A stretch of 64,000 nucleotides of DNA from Arthrobacter sp. 35W (GCF_000482545.1 NZ_KI519454.1:1550001-1614000), one strand, 5' to 3'; positions 44,201-52,750 are shown, counted from the first letter of the stretch. The notes: generated by a model not told the origin, from the letters alone. Translations and numbers: made by a program.

Positions 44201-44567
44201 GTTCACTGGCGATCCACGCTGCGGCGGCAAAGTTCCCCGCGGCATTGACGGTGTACCGCTGCGTGAGCGAGTTGGACGCGCCGCCGTCAAGGTAGGCCAG
44301 CTTTGCCCCGGAGTGGGGAGAATTCGATGCTATGCCGCCATTGCCTGCAAAGGTCCAGCCCGCTCCTGCCGACTCAAAGCCTCCGTTGGTGAAGGTGCTC
44401 TCGGAAACCGCCGTGGCACCGGTGTTGGCTTTCAGCTGGGCTCCAAAGGTGCCTTGCTGGGCCATTGCCGCCGTTGGCGCGGCCGTTGCAGGTGTGACGG
44501 CACTGCCCAGCAGTCCGGCGGTCAAAAGAATGGTTGTGGCGATCGGAATCGCTCGTGGGTGGTTCAT
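41256..44567 (-). CDS. secreted multi-domain glycoside hydrolase with FN3 and NPCBM domains
   Basis: 1103 residues from the ATG at 44567 (GAGGAGG ribosome site). A Sec-type signal peptide is evident (TTILLTAGLLGSAVTPATAA). Residues ~55-190 look like a CBM4/9-type sandwich (FTNGGFESAGAGWTFAGNGG). The central ~270-720 is an all-helical (alpha/alpha)6-like catalytic region (SIGSQYQAFLAYADMAQAKG, FGREPSVFLALKELPD, ENEEAWGWMKQI). Two fibronectin-III-like segments (~745-925) follow, then an NPCBM-type module (SGGALRINGTTYAKGLGAHA) to the end. It should degrade a plant or microbial polysaccharide outside the cell; the linkage is not evident. A 31-bp palindrome lies upstream. Confidence 0.8.
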   Translation of the reverse strand: MNHPRAIPIATTILLTAGLLGSAVTPATAAPTAAMAQQGTFGAQLKANTGATAVSESTFTNGGFESAGAGWTFAGNGGIASNSPHSGAKLAYLDGGASNSLTQRYTVNAAGNFAAAAWIASERAGGTFGIRTSGGEMLAQVDIPANGSYKRYSLAPVRIDANTQLEVFFTGGAGWLNIDDVEMARARTVADFAIAGQQGDAVLDENDHTIALQMPYETDLSALSAAATLPPGSSISPDPAQPRDYRAPVSFTVTDAAGSAVVWTAAVATEPKSITIDSSYAPLVEAFNWSKAKARSYVQTGKNGPINVNGGTAGPERVDYVPSYWAGYAHRTAFYSRDFVHQANGAHLAGLDAENKSMIKLFAGTANESRKWYPLWALNFDGSTYTIDYKSDTNFVREVPAVFELVSKANEQYRWTGDADYLNDPVLWQYYTKAVTDFIALHDSVIPNGVAEGTGKGIFQGSASYDERGGEVVVESGDSIGSQYQAFLAYADMAQAKGDTAIAQQFAQKAKDLQKLFSTSWGVEHGVSEYIRGRNPDNKAFTGFGREPSVFLALKELPDPNSKKTYDFLDYLNEMYKVDGPPNVESLSYVPDALFNYGENEEAWGWMKQIIETRNEPHEVRAQGLNGDYPEVSYTLLSQTVEGLAGVSPNAAKHEVSTLSHLPREIGSLSLNHIQMGQHELGVSHEGTTRTVVRHETGPQPLTWKVQFDGGFPMVKVDNKPVKPTYEYVNGRAVTQVEITVPVGAAMTVETLGKDNPNIHGDTILTHPEDFTLKSPAEAAVGVDTQQAKFTWSKSTNASEYELVVAKSPAMVDVVSRTTVSGLKATVSGLDPARDYYWEVTAVNTSTGQRLVVPGGTQRFHTSSTAVPTAPQNVHAYRNGAQVGLSWKTSSETITSTVYRAPAGTQDFTLLAGGLTSGMYLDKTAAGGPFTYRVTSSNERGESSATTVTEEAIPDGGEEVFLSDRDWVSAVSGWQSVVKDRAVSGGALRINGTTYAKGLGAHANSEIVYALKPTDRTFKATVGIDDAQRTSQYSSITFQVIGDGQVLFDSGVMRAAPYSTPQDVSVDVFGVEKLVLRVTDAGDGNNSDHADWANARILQLPQG

Positions 44568-44636
44568 ACAGCCTCCTCGCTGTGAGCCGGAGCACAAACT
44601 TTGGACCCGGCTCGCGAACAGACTATGGGGCTGAAT

Positions 44637-44667
44637 TTAATTTTGCAAAGGACCTTTGTAAATTTAA
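44637..44667. promoter_or_regulatory. 31-bp imperfect palindrome upstream of the secreted glycosidase
   Basis: Left arm TTAATTTTGCAAAGG and right arm CCTTTGTAAATTTAA pair at 13 of 15 positions around a single A. It is AT-rich and ends about 70 bp upstream of the glycosidase ATG. Size and symmetry fit a LacI- or ROK-type sugar-regulator operator; the regulator is not adjacent. Confidence 0.55.
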
Positions 44668-44735
44668 CAAGAAGCCGAGCATGAGGGATCCCGGTGTGGT
44701 AGGGACTCGGTTGACCTGCCGCCAGTGGCGGAAAT

Positions 44736-45311
44736 CTAGCGGCGCCGGGGCTTCCGCGATGCCTGCAGCCAGGGCCGCAGTAGCCGGGTGCTGGCCGGAA
44801 GGAAGATGTACGTCATCAGGGGTGTCAGCAGGCAGACGTTGAGGAGCACGGCCAGCGGCAGCGGCCAGTTGCTGGTGAGCGGGTGCAGCAGGAAGTTGGC
44901 CAGCAGGCTCAGCGGGAAGAACGGCAGGAAGATGCTCACGGCCTGCTTCCACCGAGGCGGCACCACTGTCTCCGGGACGCTGACGTTCACATCCCCCGGT
45001 TGTTCAAACCAGCCCTCAATGCCGGTCCGGTGCTCCACGCGGGTGATTTCCATCAGCTCCGCGGCGCTTTCAATCCACCAGCGGCGCTCGGGCGATTCAT
45101 CCCACGCATGCAAGGACTCGGCGTCGGCGAAACGGTAGAGCATGTGCCATTCGGGGGAATCCGGCCCGGTCCGCACCCAGCCGGAACCGAGGTAGCCGGG
45201 CCATTCGCGGGCAAGTTCCTGTCCGGCGTGCGCCCATGCCGCAAATTGGCGGTGGTAGCCCGGCAGAACGGTTCGAGCGATGGAAACTGTCACAGGCTGG
45301 GCATTTGGCAC
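44736..45311 (-). CDS. antibiotic-biosynthesis-monooxygenase (ABM) domain protein with membrane tail
   Basis: 191 residues. Residues ~5-105 form an ABM ferredoxin-like domain (VTVSIARTVLPGYHRQFAAW, EWHMLYRFADAESLHAWDES, RRWWIESAAELMEI). The C-terminal third has two hydrophobic segments (VSIFLPFFPLSLLANFLLH and LAVLLNVCLLTPLMTYIFL) and a basic end. This ABM-plus-two-helix layout is common in actinobacteria; its role is unknown, and the ABM domain need not be enzymatic. It is divergent from the MFS gene. Confidence 0.83.
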   Translation of the reverse strand: MPNAQPVTVSIARTVLPGYHRQFAAWAHAGQELAREWPGYLGSGWVRTGPDSPEWHMLYRFADAESLHAWDESPERRWWIESAAELMEITRVEHRTGIEGWFEQPGDVNVSVPETVVPPRWKQAVSIFLPFFPLSLLANFLLHPLTSNWPLPLAVLLNVCLLTPLMTYIFLPASTRLLRPWLQASRKPRRR

Positions 45312-45629
45312 CCATCCAATTTATCGCCTCCACCACGGCCAAGGGCCGCGGCTGCGGCGTACCGGCCTGTGATCCCGGACAAGTGCCATCCCCGGGGCCG
45401 AGGCAACCGGGCGGAGTTTGTGACTAGATGCTGACATTCACGACTTTTCCGCCATTCCAGATCGACGATTCTGTCAAACAGCCACCCAGTGGATGAATTG
45501 AAGGGTAAAGTATCGAGAGTGATCCACGGCACAGTCATGCTGGCGGGGTGGTAGAAGCTGGCGTAGAGGGTGGGGACTGGAAAACTATGGGAAATGGCTC
45601 CACTAGTCGTGCCGCCACTGGGGACGGCC
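45312..45629. other. divergent intergenic region between ABM-protein and MFS genes
   Basis: About 318 bp, less GC-rich than its neighbours (for example GATGAATTGAAGGGTAAAGT near 45493). Likely holds the promoters of both genes. I see no clear palindrome. Part could be coding if the MFS start is the ATG at 45594. Confidence 0.4.
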
Positions 45630-46922
45630 ATGACGACTGAGGCCACAGCAGCCGCAGACAAGCCGGAACGAGCGCCCAGCATCTTCCGCGACCGCGGCTA
45701 TCTGAGCTTGTGGCTGGCCAATGTCGGCAGCGGTCTGGGTCAGCAATTCTCCGCCCTGGCGCTAAGTGTCACAGCCGTGCTGCTGCTGCACGCCACACCG
45801 TTCCAAATTGGCGTCATCACCGCCCTGGGAAATGCCGGCAACCTCATCCTCGGCATCCCCGTCGGCGTCTGGGTGGACCGCTGGCAGAAGAAGTCAGTAC
45901 TGGTGTCCGCCGAACTCGTCCGCTTCGTGGCGGTGGCCAGCATTCCCGCCACGTGGCTGCTGGGTGCCCTCAGCATTTGGCAGATCATGGTGGTTGCGGC
46001 CATTACGGGCACAGCCGGCGTGTTCTTTGACACCGCCCACACCAGCGTCCTCCCTGTGCTGGTGGGCAGGGACAGGGTGTCGGAAGCCAATGCCAGGCTG
46101 CAAACCTCCACCACCACCTTGTCGATTGTCGGGCCCGGGCTGGCCGGCCAACTGCTCCGGGTCATGGCCGGCCCGGTGCTGTTCCTGTTCACCGCCGCCG
46201 CCCATCTGCTCTCCGCCGCCCTGCTGGCGCTGATGCCCGTACGGGAGGTGCCGGTCCCAAAGTCCGACAGGGAACCCTTTGGCACCTCGCTCGCCACGGG
46301 TTGGCGGTTTGTGCTGGAGCACCCCGTGCTGCGCACCTTCATGCTGACGGCAGCGGCAAACAATCTGGGCGCCGGCGTGCTCACGGCAATCGTCCCGATC
46401 TTCGTGCTGCGGCAATTGGGCGTAGCGCCGGAAACCTACGGCCTGCTCATCGCGATCGGCGCCGTGGGAGGCATTGTCGGATCGCTGGTGGGCCTGAAGA
46501 TCAAAGACGTGCTGGGAGAGGTGCGCACCGTTGTCACAGCCAACGTCACTCTGCCGGCGGCCTTTGCACTGCTGCCGCTGGTGACGGTGGTGCCGATCCC
46601 TCCAGTGGTCGCGATCGCGGGCAGCGAGTTCCTCTTCGGCGTCATCATTGTGGTGGGCACCGTGAGCTCCTCGGGCATCCGGGCCAAGATCACACCGGCC
46701 CGGATGATGGGCCGGGTGGCCTCGGCCAGCCGCTTTGTCAGTCTGGGCGCCATTCCGCTCGGCGCGCTGTTGGGCGGCGCCGTCGCCGGCTGGCTGGGCA
46801 ATGTGCCGGGCCTGTGGCTTTCGGCCGCTCTGGCCGCTACCGCCGCCATCATCTCGCTCACCTCACCCCTGCGCCCGATGCGCGATCTTCCGCATGCCAT
46901 GGAGTACGACGGCGAAGACTAG
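45630..46922 (+). CDS. MFS transporter
   Basis: 430 residues from the ATG at 45630 (GGGGA at 5-nt spacing); an ATG at 45594 is possible. Twelve hydrophobic segments in two halves. The first helix region (YLSLWLANVGSGLGQQFSAL) and the loop GVWVDRWQKKSVLVSAELVR carry the MFS motif A pattern. It belongs to the drug/macrolide-exporter-like group (MFS_3, enterobactin- or MdtG-like). Substrate unknown. The deformylase gene starts 20 bp downstream, so the two may be co-transcribed. Confidence 0.88.
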   Translation: MTTEATAAADKPERAPSIFRDRGYLSLWLANVGSGLGQQFSALALSVTAVLLLHATPFQIGVITALGNAGNLILGIPVGVWVDRWQKKSVLVSAELVRFVAVASIPATWLLGALSIWQIMVVAAITGTAGVFFDTAHTSVLPVLVGRDRVSEANARLQTSTTTLSIVGPGLAGQLLRVMAGPVLFLFTAAAHLLSAALLALMPVREVPVPKSDREPFGTSLATGWRFVLEHPVLRTFMLTAAANNLGAGVLTAIVPIFVLRQLGVAPETYGLLIAIGAVGGIVGSLVGLKIKDVLGEVRTVVTANVTLPAAFALLPLVTVVPIPPVVAIAGSEFLFGVIIVVGTVSSSGIRAKITPARMMGRVASASRFVSLGAIPLGALLGGAVAGWLGNVPGLWLSAALAATAAIISLTSPLRPMRDLPHAMEYDGED

Positions 46923-46942
46923 CCAGGCCATAAACTTGGCCC

Positions 46943-47581
46943 ATGACTTTCAGCAGTGCACAGATCCAGGACCAGGTTGACGCCGTGATGGCCATCGTCG
47001 GCACGGGTGTTCTGCCGCCCATCGTCCAGGCCGGCCACCCGGTGCTCCGCGCCGAGGCTGCGGAGTTCACCGGCCAGCTGGCAGACGCGGAGCTGGCCGT
47101 GCTGATCGAAGTGATGCAGAAAGTGATGCATGCGGCGCCCGGGGTGGGACTGGCTGCACCGCAGCTCGGGATCGGCCTGCAGCTGGCGGTTCTGGAGGAC
47201 CTCTACCCGGTGGCCGAAACCGTCGCCGACATCAGAAGCCGGGAGCCGCTGGAGTTCCTGGCCATCATCAACCCGCGCTACACAGCCCTGGGCTCGGAGA
47301 CCGCCGCTTTCTATGAGGGCTGCCTGTCGATGACGGGATGGCAGGCAGTGGTGGAACGCCCGGCACGGGTGCAGCTGGACTACACCGACGCCGCCGGTTC
47401 GGCCCGCGCCGCCCAGTACGCGGGCTGGCAGGCACGGATCGTCCAGCATGAAACCGACCATTTGGGCGGCATCCTGTACATCGACAAGGCCCACACCCGC
47501 TCGCTGGCTGACGGCGCCGAATACGCCGCCCGCTGGGCGCAGCCCGGAATCGAGCTGGCCCAGCAGGGTCTGCGCTTCTAG
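46943..47581 (+). CDS. def: peptide deformylase
   Basis: 212 residues. All three signatures are present: GVGLAAPQLG (~67-76), EGCLSM (~125-130, metal-ligand Cys) and QHETDHLGG (~168, two His ligands and catalytic Glu). It removes the formyl group from the N-terminal Met of new proteins. It is slightly longer than typical (~170-190 aa), with ~25 extra N-terminal residues, as in other actinobacterial forms. Its stop overlaps the convergent S9 peptidase gene by 4 bp. Confidence 0.95.
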   Translation: MTFSSAQIQDQVDAVMAIVGTGVLPPIVQAGHPVLRAEAAEFTGQLADAELAVLIEVMQKVMHAAPGVGLAAPQLGIGLQLAVLEDLYPVAETVADIRSREPLEFLAIINPRYTALGSETAAFYEGCLSMTGWQAVVERPARVQLDYTDAAGSARAAQYAGWQARIVQHETDHLGGILYIDKAHTRSLADGAEYAARWAQPGIELAQQGLRF

Positions 47582-49641
47582 CGCGGCGCGTTCGCCGCGG
47601 TGGGCAGGTGCTGGGCCCACCACGCCAGGATGTGTTCAAAGCGCTGCCGCCGGTGGTGCGGCCTGCCGCTGCGGGACAACTCGTGGTTCTCCCCGGGGAA
47701 CAGCAGCAGCTGCGTGGGGACGCCCTGCATCTTCAGAGCCGTGTAGTAGCGCTGCGCCTGTTCCACCGGGCAGCGCAGATCCTCCTCGGAGTGGACCACC
47801 AGCGTGGGCGTCCGGACGGAGCCGATCTGCGCCATGGGGCTCTGCGCCGCCACGGCGTCCGGATCCGTTCCGGTGTATTCCCCGCCAAAGAACCAGCCGA
47901 TGTCGCTGGAGCCGGCAAAGCTGGCCGGATCCAGGAAGCCGCGCTCCACGATGGCCGCCGCGAACCGGTGGTCCTGGGCGATGGTCCACGCAGTGAGGTA
48001 GCCGCCGTAGGAGCCGCCCATGATGCCCACGCGCTCCGCATCCAATGCCGGGTTGGCAGCCAGGACGCCGTCGAGGAACGCCAGTACATCGGACATGTCC
48101 ACGGTGCCCATGGCATCCTTGATCGCGCGGCCGTGCTCGAAGCCATAGCTCGCCGAGCCCCGCGGGTTGCACATCAGGACGGCGTAGCCGGCCGCCGCGT
48201 AGACCTGGGCCTCATCGAAGAGCCCCCAGCCGTACTGGCTGAAGGGCCCGCCGTGGATGTTCAACAGCACCGGATGGGGTCCCTCACCCTCGGGGAGCAG
48301 CAGCCAGCCGTGCACGGGATAGCCGTCGGCGCCGTCGTACTCCACCTCGTGCAGCGGCACCACGCCGGCCGCCGCCCGGAAGCCGGCGGAGAAATCGGTC
48401 AGCGCGGCCAGAGTCCCATCGCCGCCCAGTACTGCCACATCGCCGGCGGTGGTTGGATCGGTGTAGCTGACGACGGCGGTGGTGCCGGCGGTGCCGATGC
48501 CCGCCACCACGTGGTGGCCGGTGGACAGTGCCTCGATGCTGCCGTCGGGACCGACCTTGTGGACGTGGGAGGCGCCGCGGCTGCGCACCAGGCCCAGCAC
48601 CGAGTCAGCGCCGAACGCCACGAGGTCCGCGCCGGCGTCGCCGAAGTCCACGGTGGCGGCGTCGGTGAGGCGCAGTGCCTCCCCCGCCCCCGAAGCGGCG
48701 TCGAACGGTGCCACATAGACACCCTCGTGGGCGGCGACGAAGTCGGTGCCTGTGGAACCCATGTCCGAGGCAAGGAAGTACAGCCAGCAGCCGTCGTTGG
48801 ACACCACGGGTGAATGGGCGGACAGCCGTTCGCCGCCGCCAGGCTGGCCAACCCTTTTCAGGCCGCTGCCATCGGTGCCGATGGCGTAGATGTCCTGGCA
48901 CAGGTCCGCGTCGGCGCCCTCGTGCAGGGCTGCACTGAAGAGGATGCGGGAGCCGTCCGGGCTGAACACCGGCGAGCCATGGTCCACCGGCGCCTCGGTC
49001 AGCTGGGTGGCCACGGGCATGCCGGCCGGCGATGCGGCCGCTCCACCGGGCTGCTGCTGCGCAGCGGCGGCCTTGGCCCTGCCCACGGGTTCAACGGCGG
49101 GCTCGGCATCCACGGCGGGCACCGTGAGCAGGAAGAGCTGCTTGGGCTTGTCCTCGGTGTAGCCCAGGCCGTTGCCGCGGTACTGGTAGGAGTCGATGAG
49201 GCGGGCATCTTCGGCACCGGGCCCGACGCCGTCCACTGTCCCGTAGCGCCCCGGCTGCGGCACGCGGGCCGCGAAGGCGATGCTGGCGGAATCCGGCGAC
49301 CAGGCAAAGGAGGCCACGCCCAGGGGCTGGTTGGTGAGAACGGTGGGCTCGCCGCCGCCGGCGTCGACGATGCACAACTGCGGACGACCGGCGGGCTCCG
49401 AGCGCAGGAAGGCCAGCACGGTGCCGTCGGGGGAAAAACTCGGCGCCGCGTCGCGGAAGCCGCGGGTGATGCGCCTGGGCGAACCGGCACCGCCGCCCTT
49501 CAGGGGAATGTTCCACAATTGGCCGACATAGCCATCGGCGTCGAAGTCGGCGCGGGACACCGCCACCACGGCACGGTGGGCCGAGGGATGGACGGTGGGT
49601 TTGGATACGGATGGAAGCAGGGGTAGGTGTTCAATCTTCAC
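47578..49641 (-). CDS. S9-family (prolyl oligopeptidase-like) peptidase
   Basis: 687 residues with a GTG start. The first ~420 residues form a WD40-like beta-propeller (repeated FSPDGTVLAFLRSEPAG, SPVFSPDGSRILFSAA). The C-terminal alpha/beta-hydrolase domain has the nucleophile in GIMGGSYGGYLTAW (~544), Asp in HSEEDLRCPVEQ (~618) and His in FPGENHELS (~650). It resembles acylaminoacyl-peptidase/dipeptidyl-peptidase members and probably cleaves short peptides in the cytoplasm. No signal peptide. Confidence 0.93.
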   Translation of the reverse strand: MKIEHLPLLPSVSKPTVHPSAHRAVVAVSRADFDADGYVGQLWNIPLKGGGAGSPRRITRGFRDAAPSFSPDGTVLAFLRSEPAGRPQLCIVDAGGGEPTVLTNQPLGVASFAWSPDSASIAFAARVPQPGRYGTVDGVGPGAEDARLIDSYQYRGNGLGYTEDKPKQLFLLTVPAVDAEPAVEPVGRAKAAAAQQQPGGAAASPAGMPVATQLTEAPVDHGSPVFSPDGSRILFSAALHEGADADLCQDIYAIGTDGSGLKRVGQPGGGERLSAHSPVVSNDGCWLYFLASDMGSTGTDFVAAHEGVYVAPFDAASGAGEALRLTDAATVDFGDAGADLVAFGADSVLGLVRSRGASHVHKVGPDGSIEALSTGHHVVAGIGTAGTTAVVSYTDPTTAGDVAVLGGDGTLAALTDFSAGFRAAAGVVPLHEVEYDGADGYPVHGWLLLPEGEGPHPVLLNIHGGPFSQYGWGLFDEAQVYAAAGYAVLMCNPRGSASYGFEHGRAIKDAMGTVDMSDVLAFLDGVLAANPALDAERVGIMGGSYGGYLTAWTIAQDHRFAAAIVERGFLDPASFAGSSDIGWFFGGEYTGTDPDAVAAQSPMAQIGSVRTPTLVVHSEEDLRCPVEQAQRYYTALKMQGVPTQLLLFPGENHELSRSGRPHHRRQRFEHILAWWAQHLPTAANAPR

Positions 49642-49755
49642 CCCGCGAGCCTAGTGCGGCGTGGCCGCTGTCACAACGCGCCGCGCAGGTGGACGCTGCG
49701 GCACCGGAAGAGGAGTGCGGAAGTGGAGTGCGGAAGTGGAGCCTAGGATGGATGG

Positions 49756-50652
49756 ATGGAACCAGCCGCCGTTGCCGCCCTCATTTGCCCCGTCTGCGCG
49801 GAGGAATTTGCCCCGCCCGCCGTTGGTGGCTCGGCCCTGGTTTGTGGGGACGGCCACTCCTTTGACGTGGCCCGCCAGGGCTATGTCAATCTGCTCAGCG
49901 GGGCTGGCACACACTTCCTTCCGGACACGGCGGCCATGGTCGCAGCGCGGGACGAGTTCCTGGCGGCGGGCCACTATGCGCCCCTCGCGGCCAAGCTGTC
50001 CGACGTCGTTGTGGCGCGGCTGGAGAAGACCGGGCCCGGCCACGATCCCCTGGTGGTGGATGCCGGCACCGGCACGGGCTACTACCTGCACGAGCTGGCA
50101 GCGCAGTCCGCGGCCAGGGGCCTGGATCTGCGCGCCGTGGCCATGGACATCTCCAAGTTCGCCCTGCGCCGCGCTGCCCGCGCCAATCCTGCGGCGGCAA
50201 ATGTCGTTTGGGACCTCTGGAAGCCGCTGCCCCTCGCTGCCGGCTGCGCCGACGCCGTCATGGTGGTGTTCGCCCCGCGCAATGCAGCGGAATTTGCCCG
50301 GATCCTCCGCCCGGGCGGCACGGTGGTGGTGGTGACGCCGCTGCCGGGACACCTCGCTGCGGTGGCCTCCGCCACGGGCATGCTGGGTGTGCAGCCGGAC
50401 AAGGAGGAGGCGCTGGTGGCGGCCATGTCCGGCTGGTTCCGGCCCGGGCCGGTCCACACCCTGGAGTACCAAGTGGAATTGGACCGCGCCGATGTGGCGC
50501 GGGTGGCCCTGATGGGGCCGGCCGGACACCACCTCGACGCCGATGCCGTGGCCCACAAGGTGGCGGAACTGCCGGCGGCCTCCGAGGTGGAGGCCGCCTT
50601 CAGGATCAGCGAGTTTGAACTGCTCCCGCCGCAGGAATGGGTGAAGGGCTAG
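49756..50652 (+). CDS. 23S rRNA guanine-N1 methyltransferase, RlmA type
   Basis: 298 residues. An N-terminal zinc finger (LICPVCAEEF ... LVCGDGHSFDVARQGYVNLL) is followed by a class I methyltransferase domain with motif I VVDAGTGTGYYLHEL. This zinc-finger-plus-Rossmann layout and the GYVNLL segment are characteristic of RlmA-I/RlmA-II, which methylate G745 or G748 in helix 35 of 23S rRNA. The RlmA-II branch (G748) affects tylosin-type macrolide binding; I cannot tell which branch this is. Its 3' end overlaps the convergent YczE-like gene by 47 bp. Confidence 0.85.
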   Translation: MEPAAVAALICPVCAEEFAPPAVGGSALVCGDGHSFDVARQGYVNLLSGAGTHFLPDTAAMVAARDEFLAAGHYAPLAAKLSDVVVARLEKTGPGHDPLVVDAGTGTGYYLHELAAQSAARGLDLRAVAMDISKFALRRAARANPAAANVVWDLWKPLPLAAGCADAVMVVFAPRNAAEFARILRPGGTVVVVTPLPGHLAAVASATGMLGVQPDKEEALVAAMSGWFRPGPVHTLEYQVELDRADVARVALMGPAGHHLDADAVAHKVAELPAASEVEAAFRISEFELLPPQEWVKG

Positions 50653-51280
50653 GCTCCACGGCCTGGGCCTGCTTGCCGTGCAGGTCCACGTGCAGCCAGC
50701 GCAGTGTCAGCTGGGTCAGGGGGCCGACGCCGGCGGCGAAGACTGCGGTGCCGATCCCCACCACGCCGCCGAGCAGGAATCCGGCAATCACCACCGTCAG
50801 TTCGATGCCGGTGCGGATCATCCAGACCGGCCGTCCCGTGGCCCGGACCAGGCCCGTCATGAGCCCATCGCGGGGGCCGGGGCCCATGCCGGCACCGATG
50901 TACAGCGCCGTCGCAAAGGCCAGCAGCACCAGACCTGCGGCAAACATGGCCCCCTGGCCCACCCAGAAAGTGGCCTCGGGCAGCAGGGCCAATCCGATGT
51001 CGGCGAACACGCCAATCAGCAGCGTGTTGGCCACGGTGCCCATGCCGGGGCGCTGGCGCAGTGGAATCCACAGCAGCAGGACGCCCACACTGATGATGGT
51101 GGTGCAGATCCCGAAGCTCAGACCGGTGGTGTGGGCCAGTCCCTGGCTGAAGACATCCCACGGCGAGGCGCCAATGTTGGCGCGGATCATCAGGGCGATG
51201 GCGATGCCGTAGGCAAAGAGGCCGACGAGAAGCCGAGTGGTGCGCAGTGCGAGGTTTCTGGAGGTCAGGAGGTTTGGCAT
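50606..51280 (-). CDS. YczE/YitT-like membrane protein
   Basis: 224 residues from the ATG at 51280 (AGGAGG ribosome site). Five hydrophobic segments with the family motifs ANIGASPWDVFSQGL and ALYIGAGMGPGPRDGLMTGL. YczE-type proteins are membrane proteins of unknown transport role. In many bacteria they are divergent from a MocR-type regulator (YczR), exactly as here, and are the regulator's target. The short region between them carries repeated half-sites. Confidence 0.85.
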   Translation of the reverse strand: MPNLLTSRNLALRTTRLLVGLFAYGIAIALMIRANIGASPWDVFSQGLAHTTGLSFGICTTIISVGVLLLWIPLRQRPGMGTVANTLLIGVFADIGLALLPEATFWVGQGAMFAAGLVLLAFATALYIGAGMGPGPRDGLMTGLVRATGRPVWMIRTGIELTVVIAGFLLGGVVGIGTAVFAAGVGPLTQLTLRWLHVDLHGKQAQAVEPSPSPIPAAGAVQTR

Positions 51281-51296
51281 GATTCCAGTTTTACCC

Positions 51297-51340
51297 AAAC
51301 TGGCCTTCCCTGATAGTGCCAATTCGCCTAATGTGGCCTT
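51297..51340. promoter_or_regulatory. candidate MocR operator: direct repeats between yczE-like gene and regulator
   Basis: AAACTGGCCTT (51297-51307) and AATGTGGCCTT (51330-51340) are direct repeats spaced 33 bp, about three helical turns. Between them, AGTGCCAATT resembles the half-site in inverted orientation. Direct repeats with integral spacing are typical of MocR-family sites. Confidence 0.45.
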
Positions 51341-52750
51341 ATGAGTTCCTTGGTGACTGCCCGACGATTGGCCCGCGACCTCGGCGAGTGGCGCACCGCG
51401 GGGCCCGCCTACCGCACCCTCGCAGACAGGGTCCGCGTGCTGTTGATGGACGGCCGGCTCTCCAGTGGGCACCGCCTCCCGGCTGAACGGGAGCTGAGCC
51501 AGGCGCTGGGCGTCAGCCGCACCACTGTGGCCGCGGCCTATGCCAAACTCCGCGACGATGGCTATCTGCTCAGTGTGCGCGGTTCCGGCAGCACGCTGGC
51601 CCTGCCCGGCGGCCAACGCGGCAGCCAACCGCTGGAGACCGGGCTGGCGCTGGATTTCACCAAGGCCACGGCCCCCGCCTACCCGGGGCTGGCCGCCGCC
51701 TACCAACAGGCCGCCGAGCAGCTGCCGCGCTATCTGGGCCACGACGGCTTCGACATGACGGGGCTGCCGGAGCTGCGCGAGGCCATCGCTGCCAGCTATG
51801 ACGCCCGCGGACTGCGGACCTCCCCGGACCAGATCATGGTCACCATTGGCGCCCAGCATGCACTGTCGCTGTTGACGGCCACGCTGTACTCCCCCGGTGA
51901 GCGGATTCTGGTGGAGCAGCCCACCTACCCGCACGCCCTCGACACCTTCTCGGCCGCCGGGGCCCGGCTGCTGGCGCTGCCGGTCAGCGCCGAATCCGGC
52001 TGGGACATGGCGGCTGCGCAATTGCAGATCCGCCGCTCCGCCCCGAGCATGGCGTTTCTGATGCCGGACTTCCACAACCCCACGGGTTTGTCGCTGGACG
52101 TCGAGGACAGGGCCCGGCTCACCGCCGCCGCCCAGCGCGAGGGGACGGTGCTGGTGGCCGATGAGACCACCGCGTGGCTGGACATCGACCGCGGCCCGCT
52201 CCCGCCGTTGGCTTCATTCTCGGGACAGGTGGTCACCCTCGGCTCCTTGGGCAAGCTGGCCTGGGGAGGACTGCGCATCGGCTGGATCCGGGCCCCGCGG
52301 GAGCTCCTGGCCCGCGTGCTGCGCAACCGCCCGTCCATGGATCTGGGCACACCCTTGTTCGAGCAGCTGGTGGCGACCATCCTGATGCGGGACCTGCCTG
52401 CCATGATGGCCAACCGCGCCCTGGGCCTGCGCCGGGGCCGGGACACGCTGGTGGGCCTGTTGGCCGAACACATCCCGCAGTGGGAGGTGCACGTGCCCGA
52501 TGGCGGGCTGTCGCTGTGGATCAACACCGGCACCGTCTCGACGTCGGCCCTTGCCCTGGCGGCGCGGGCGGAGGGCCTGGCAATCGTCCCCGGCCCCCGG
52601 TTTGGCCTGGACGGCGCCTTTGAACGCTACCTGCGGCTGCCCTTTGCCTATCAGAGCGACCAGTTGGCCGAGGGTGTCCAGATCCTGGCCGACGTGGCCA
52701 CCAGAGTGGGCTCCAGTCCCCTGCGGATGCCTCTCCAGGCCGTTATCTGA
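51341..52750 (+). CDS. MocR/PdxR-type regulator: GntR HTH fused to aminotransferase-like domain
   Basis: 469 residues. Residues ~20-90 form a GntR winged helix (RVRVLLMDGRLSSGHRLPAE, LGVSRTTVAAAYAKLRDDGY). The rest is an aminotransferase fold I domain that binds PLP, with the Schiff-base Lys near ~305 (LGSLGKLAWGGLRIGW). MocR proteins use PLP as a sensor. The divergent YczE-like gene identifies it as a YczR-type member. Confidence 0.92.
   Translation: MSSLVTARRLARDLGEWRTAGPAYRTLADRVRVLLMDGRLSSGHRLPAERELSQALGVSRTTVAAAYAKLRDDGYLLSVRGSGSTLALPGGQRGSQPLETGLALDFTKATAPAYPGLAAAYQQAAEQLPRYLGHDGFDMTGLPELREAIAASYDARGLRTSPDQIMVTIGAQHALSLLTATLYSPGERILVEQPTYPHALDTFSAAGARLLALPVSAESGWDMAAAQLQIRRSAPSMAFLMPDFHNPTGLSLDVEDRARLTAAAQREGTVLVADETTAWLDIDRGPLPPLASFSGQVVTLGSLGKLAWGGLRIGWIRAPRELLARVLRNRPSMDLGTPLFEQLVATILMRDLPAMMANRALGLRRGRDTLVGLLAEHIPQWEVHVPDGGLSLWINTGTVSTSALALAARAEGLAIVPGPRFGLDGAFERYLRLPFAYQSDQLAEGVQILADVATRVGSSPLRMPLQAVI

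Noticed and set aside
50606-52075. 489-codon extension of the YczE-like gene upstream of 51280
   Set aside because: The extra part is antisense to the MocR gene, and a strong ribosome site precedes the ATG at 51280.
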